Shown here piece by piece: positions 60,949 through 64,000 of a DNA stretch of 64,000 bases. How positions within the stretch are numbered: the first letter of the stretch is position 1; each line of letters opens with the position of its first letter. The notes under the pieces were generated by a model. It searched no databases. It saw only the letters and a program-made list of their open reading frames with translations, and was not told where the DNA came from. The translations under genes and the position numbers were made by a program. The stretch covers positions 249,908 to 313,907 of the forward strand of contig NW_019773692.1 of assembly GCF_001039355.2 (NCBI RefSeq). Reading direction: 5' to 3'. The stretch comes from Lingula anatina. Its lineage: Eukaryota; Brachiopoda; Lingulata; Lingulida; Lingulidae.

Positions 60949-63482
60949 CTTCATTTATTTAACATATGTATTGTTATTGTGAATACTGTCAGCAGGGCAA
61001 CACACAGTATGGAGTCTGCCTTGTTTTTACCACCCGCTCGAAGTGTAAAAAGTTCATCTTGTTTTAATTGAACCCTTGTTGTAATTGCGTATCTCACGAT
61101 TAGCTTGTCCGGAATTATAACATTTATTTGATCCCAATCTAAGAATAGAGCAAATTAATTTGTTACGCTGTTAGAGCCATGGCCTTTGAACTTACTCTTG
61201 AGAACCACTGTTGCTTTGCAAACACACAAAAAAATCTTCCAACAGTTGCCGCATGCTCTATTCTTACGGTTACCAAATTGACAACATTGCAAAGATGAAA
61301 TAGGAATTGAGGTGGGAACAATGGTTTCTCATCAAGAAATCTAAACAAGAGAAGGCTCTTAGTATGATGTTCGTCTTGGTCACCAGTTAATCATCTTAAT
61401 TATCTTACAAATAATCTTACTGGCACCTGATTCAATTACTCGCAAAGAGAACGTTAAAAGTACACGATGTCGGATGCACACTGAAGTTGCTATGGCGACT
61501 GTAGTCAACTTCACTTGGCATTATTACGTGCAAGACACGACATCCCCCATAAGTGACTCGCATCTATAGGATGTTATCTATTTCATTTGATAAAACAAAA
61601 CTTTGAAAAAGAAAATTTACAACAATTTTGTATTTAACGCAAATAATTTTACTTAATATTTTAAAAATCGTTCTTTTTTTGCGTTTTGATAATTTTTCAT
61701 TGTTATACAGTTTCGCGGTATGGTGTTCGTCTGTGAAGTAATAAAAAGCTTGCTTCCCTTGCAGTTGCACCAACACCCTTGTCTAATTTTCTGTGGATCT
61801 ATGGCCATCATTTGAACAATTCAATCAATTCTAGTCGACAATATAAGAAAGGATAAAGGGAGAATCCTTACAAACTAGAGAGAATCCGATAAATGCTACT
61901 TTGCCAGTTTAAAACAGCATAACATATGGCGTATATGTATAACATTTTTATTCGATACAAAAAGACCAGTACGAATGAAACTGGTCACCTGGTGATGTAC
62001 AATTAACTGACACTTGTTAAATTTATCTATAAGCAACAGTTTGCAGGGACACATACTACATGAGCAGGCAGAATTTAGTGCACTTTTCTGAACCTGGAGG
62101 TAGGGTTAATCAAACATGGCTAATCTCAAAACTGTTCCCAACTTTAAAGTACAAGTGGACTCGTATTTTGATGCGGTCTCGTGTTGAGCAGTCTTTTTTT
62201 TCTGACGCCTTTATAACAACGTTGTCAGCCATGGAGATAAACCCAGCCTAAACACTCTATCAGCCAACATAACATGAATCAGAACTGAAAATCGTAAGTG
62301 ATCAAAGAAAGAATGCCAAAGATTTTGCTACATAACGATGACACATTCAGCTGATATGTAATCAAACGTTTACCAAGGCATTAAGGCGGGTGTCTAGGTC
62401 GATAGGAAGTTTTATTTTTCTGTGAGGACAACACTGACACTGCACCTCCAGATTAACTAGTAGAAGCATAGACTGTGCAGAAACAACTGAAATATTTTAA
62501 AAAGAACTTTGGAACTCTGATATAAAATCTGCCCATAACATTCCTACAAAAATACTTCATTTTGTGCCAGAATATGGAGACAATGTCAGCCAGCAAGTCT
62601 TTCTTGGCACATAGTTGACTTTATTCCTCTTGAGTGACACATCCAGTATTTAGGGGCGAGCAGCTCCAGACCAAGGCAGGCACTGACTACAATCCACGTA
62701 GTTCTCTTAGTTATAGATTAAATAAATAGTGTTTCAAATCATATTTATGGTTTACTATCTACAGCTACTACTGGAATGGCTAAATTAACAAGGTGCAGTC
62801 TATTCATCTTAATTATAAATTAATCTATAAACAAATAAATAAATTCAAATGTAATAAAAAAGAATTCTATTAGATTCTCCAGTAGCTGAGTTGGGACATA
62901 CAATGCCAATATCACAGCCATCCAAGTCCTTTCTGATGAACGTATCTCAATATGATATACTCCTAGCATTTCAGTATCATGGATGTCCAAGTTGTACATA
63001 TATCCTTCCTAACTAAGCTTTTATCAGTGATATTATGTTGAATGTTTTTGTACAAGATTGCAATAATTACCACTGTTCAAAGTCCCAACACACCATCAGA
63101 TATATTAAATATTGTAACAGTACAGCTTGGTAACAATGCTCTTAGTGCATTTAAACCCTTTTTTGTTAATTCTACCATAATAAATCTTTGCCTTTGTACT
63201 GGTACAGGCTGTTCAGGTTTCCTTACATTATTTCATCCTGTATTTCACGTTTAAAAAAAATCTCCATTGCTGTGTTCAGTTTACATAGCAGTTGTAAATG
63301 TTGCCCCATCATATTTTCTATTTCCTATGGGCAATAAGTATTTTTCCTTCCAATCAGAGCCTTCTTTTTGCAGTGAACACTCTGCAATAGGCCTGACCTG
63401 AAAAAGAACCCCCCCCCCCCCCAAATGTCTTCAGTTACAATGTCTTAGTCATTTGTCCAGTGCTAATGCTTAATGTGATGAC
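60949..63482. other. 3' flank shared by convergent lipocalin and SAR1 genes
   Basis: No coding exon is recognised. The right part is expected to be the SAR1 3' UTR on the minus strand. TTTATT (AATAAA on minus) occurs at about 61,947-61,952 and 62,619-62,624, but which is used cannot be told. A poly-C run lies at 63,410-63,422. Confidence 0.5.
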
Positions 63483-64000
63483 CTAATTGATGTACTGTGC
63501 TAACCAGCGGAAACCTTCTCCGTACCCCTGTCTCTTTAGCACACTGCACATGAACAGTTCCATGGGACGCCCTGGTAACTCACTTCTTGCCACCTGACGC
63601 TGAAACAAGTACAGATCCCATTAAGTTCACAGTATAAAACTGCCACGCAACTTCTGGCAAGTTCTCACAATAAGACTGCCAACCTGTACCATTTTTACTG
63701 ATTATCTCAACTAGATTTTAAACAATGCTTGTTAAAGCCTTGTCATAAAAACATTTACAAATGATTTCTACTACTAGTTTCTTCTTGAATTGTTGCTTTC
63801 AGTTTTAAATATATCAACCTCCAATGCAAGGGACAAATCAACAGTTATCAAAACATGATATAAAACAAGCAAAATGTTTACATTTCTATGGACTGACTTA
63901 TCTACAATACCAAGAGCATACTAAAGAGTTGGGCATACCTTTCCTGTAGTCATACCATGTAGTCCAAACCAGGCCCTAATATCATCCTCACTAGCAGCAC
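63483..64000 (-). CDS. SAR1: SAR1 GTPase, last two coding exons (partial, off the right edge)
   Basis: SAR1 is the small GTPase that starts COPII coat assembly on the endoplasmic reticulum. The last exon, 63,599-63,483, encodes [20 protein letters not shown] and then [18 protein letters not shown] before TAG, nearly identical to the very conserved SAR1 C-terminus (metazoan ...[17 protein letters not shown], then -QYID). The preceding exon, 63,939 to beyond 64,000, encodes [20 protein letters not shown] before a GTATGC donor, matching the Phe-Gly-Leu and Thr-Thr-Gly-Lys of SAR1. The acceptor is CTTGTTTCAG and both junctions are phase 0. The final residue is Asn where most relatives have Asp. 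The GTP-binding exons are outside the window. Confidence 0.95.

Overview
The window is eukaryotic nuclear DNA. Genes are split by GT-AG introns in matching phases, promoters carry TATA boxes, and microsatellites, minisatellites, LINE remnants and short inverted-repeat elements are common. The gene set (an invertebrate-type STING without the vertebrate C-terminal tail, PRKG1 with both N-terminal isoform exons, small secreted lipocalins, SAR1) suggests a lophotrochozoan, perhaps a mollusc. The species cannot be fixed from this sequence. An assembly gap lies at 21,815-22,050.

Layout. (1) 1-25,656, minus strand: the 5' end of a cGMP-dependent protein kinase I gene. Two alternative first coding exons, alpha-like (25,388-25,656) and beta-like (8,707-9,008), both end in phase 2. 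The rest of the gene is off the left edge, so most of the first 25 kb is intron with minisatellites and transposon relics. (2) 30,145-32,335, minus: a two-exon coiled-coil plus death-domain protein of unknown function. (3) 40,085-41,490, plus: the cyclic-dinucleotide-binding domain of a STING protein in four exons. Its first splice donor sits in a 45-bp coding tandem repeat with five full copies, each carrying its own in-frame donor. A broken LINE reverse transcriptase lies just upstream. (4) 42,450-56,705: a tandem segmental duplication of about 7 kb. (5) 50,334-57,335, minus: a four-exon secreted lipocalin. Its second intron contains, on the opposite strand, a complete three-exon gene (53,325-55,407) for a small secreted protein with a His...Asn-Asn-Cys-His signature. 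The second copy of that nested gene (45,149-47,433) is frameshifted, and the second copy of lipocalin exon 4 (42,852-43,092) has lost one base. (6) 59,229-60,871, plus: a paralogous lipocalin, divergent from the first, with almost identical exon lengths. (7) 63,483-64,000, minus: the last two exons of the COPII GTPase SAR1, running off the right edge.

STING and the death-domain protein are candidate innate immune signalling components placed head to head about 7.7 kb apart. The lipocalins and the nested gene form a small, actively rearranging cluster of secreted-protein genes. The two most interesting points are the multiplied STING splice donor, which could yield proteins with one to five copies of a conserved helix, and the nested gene family inside the lipocalin intron, whose duplicate shows step-by-step decay.
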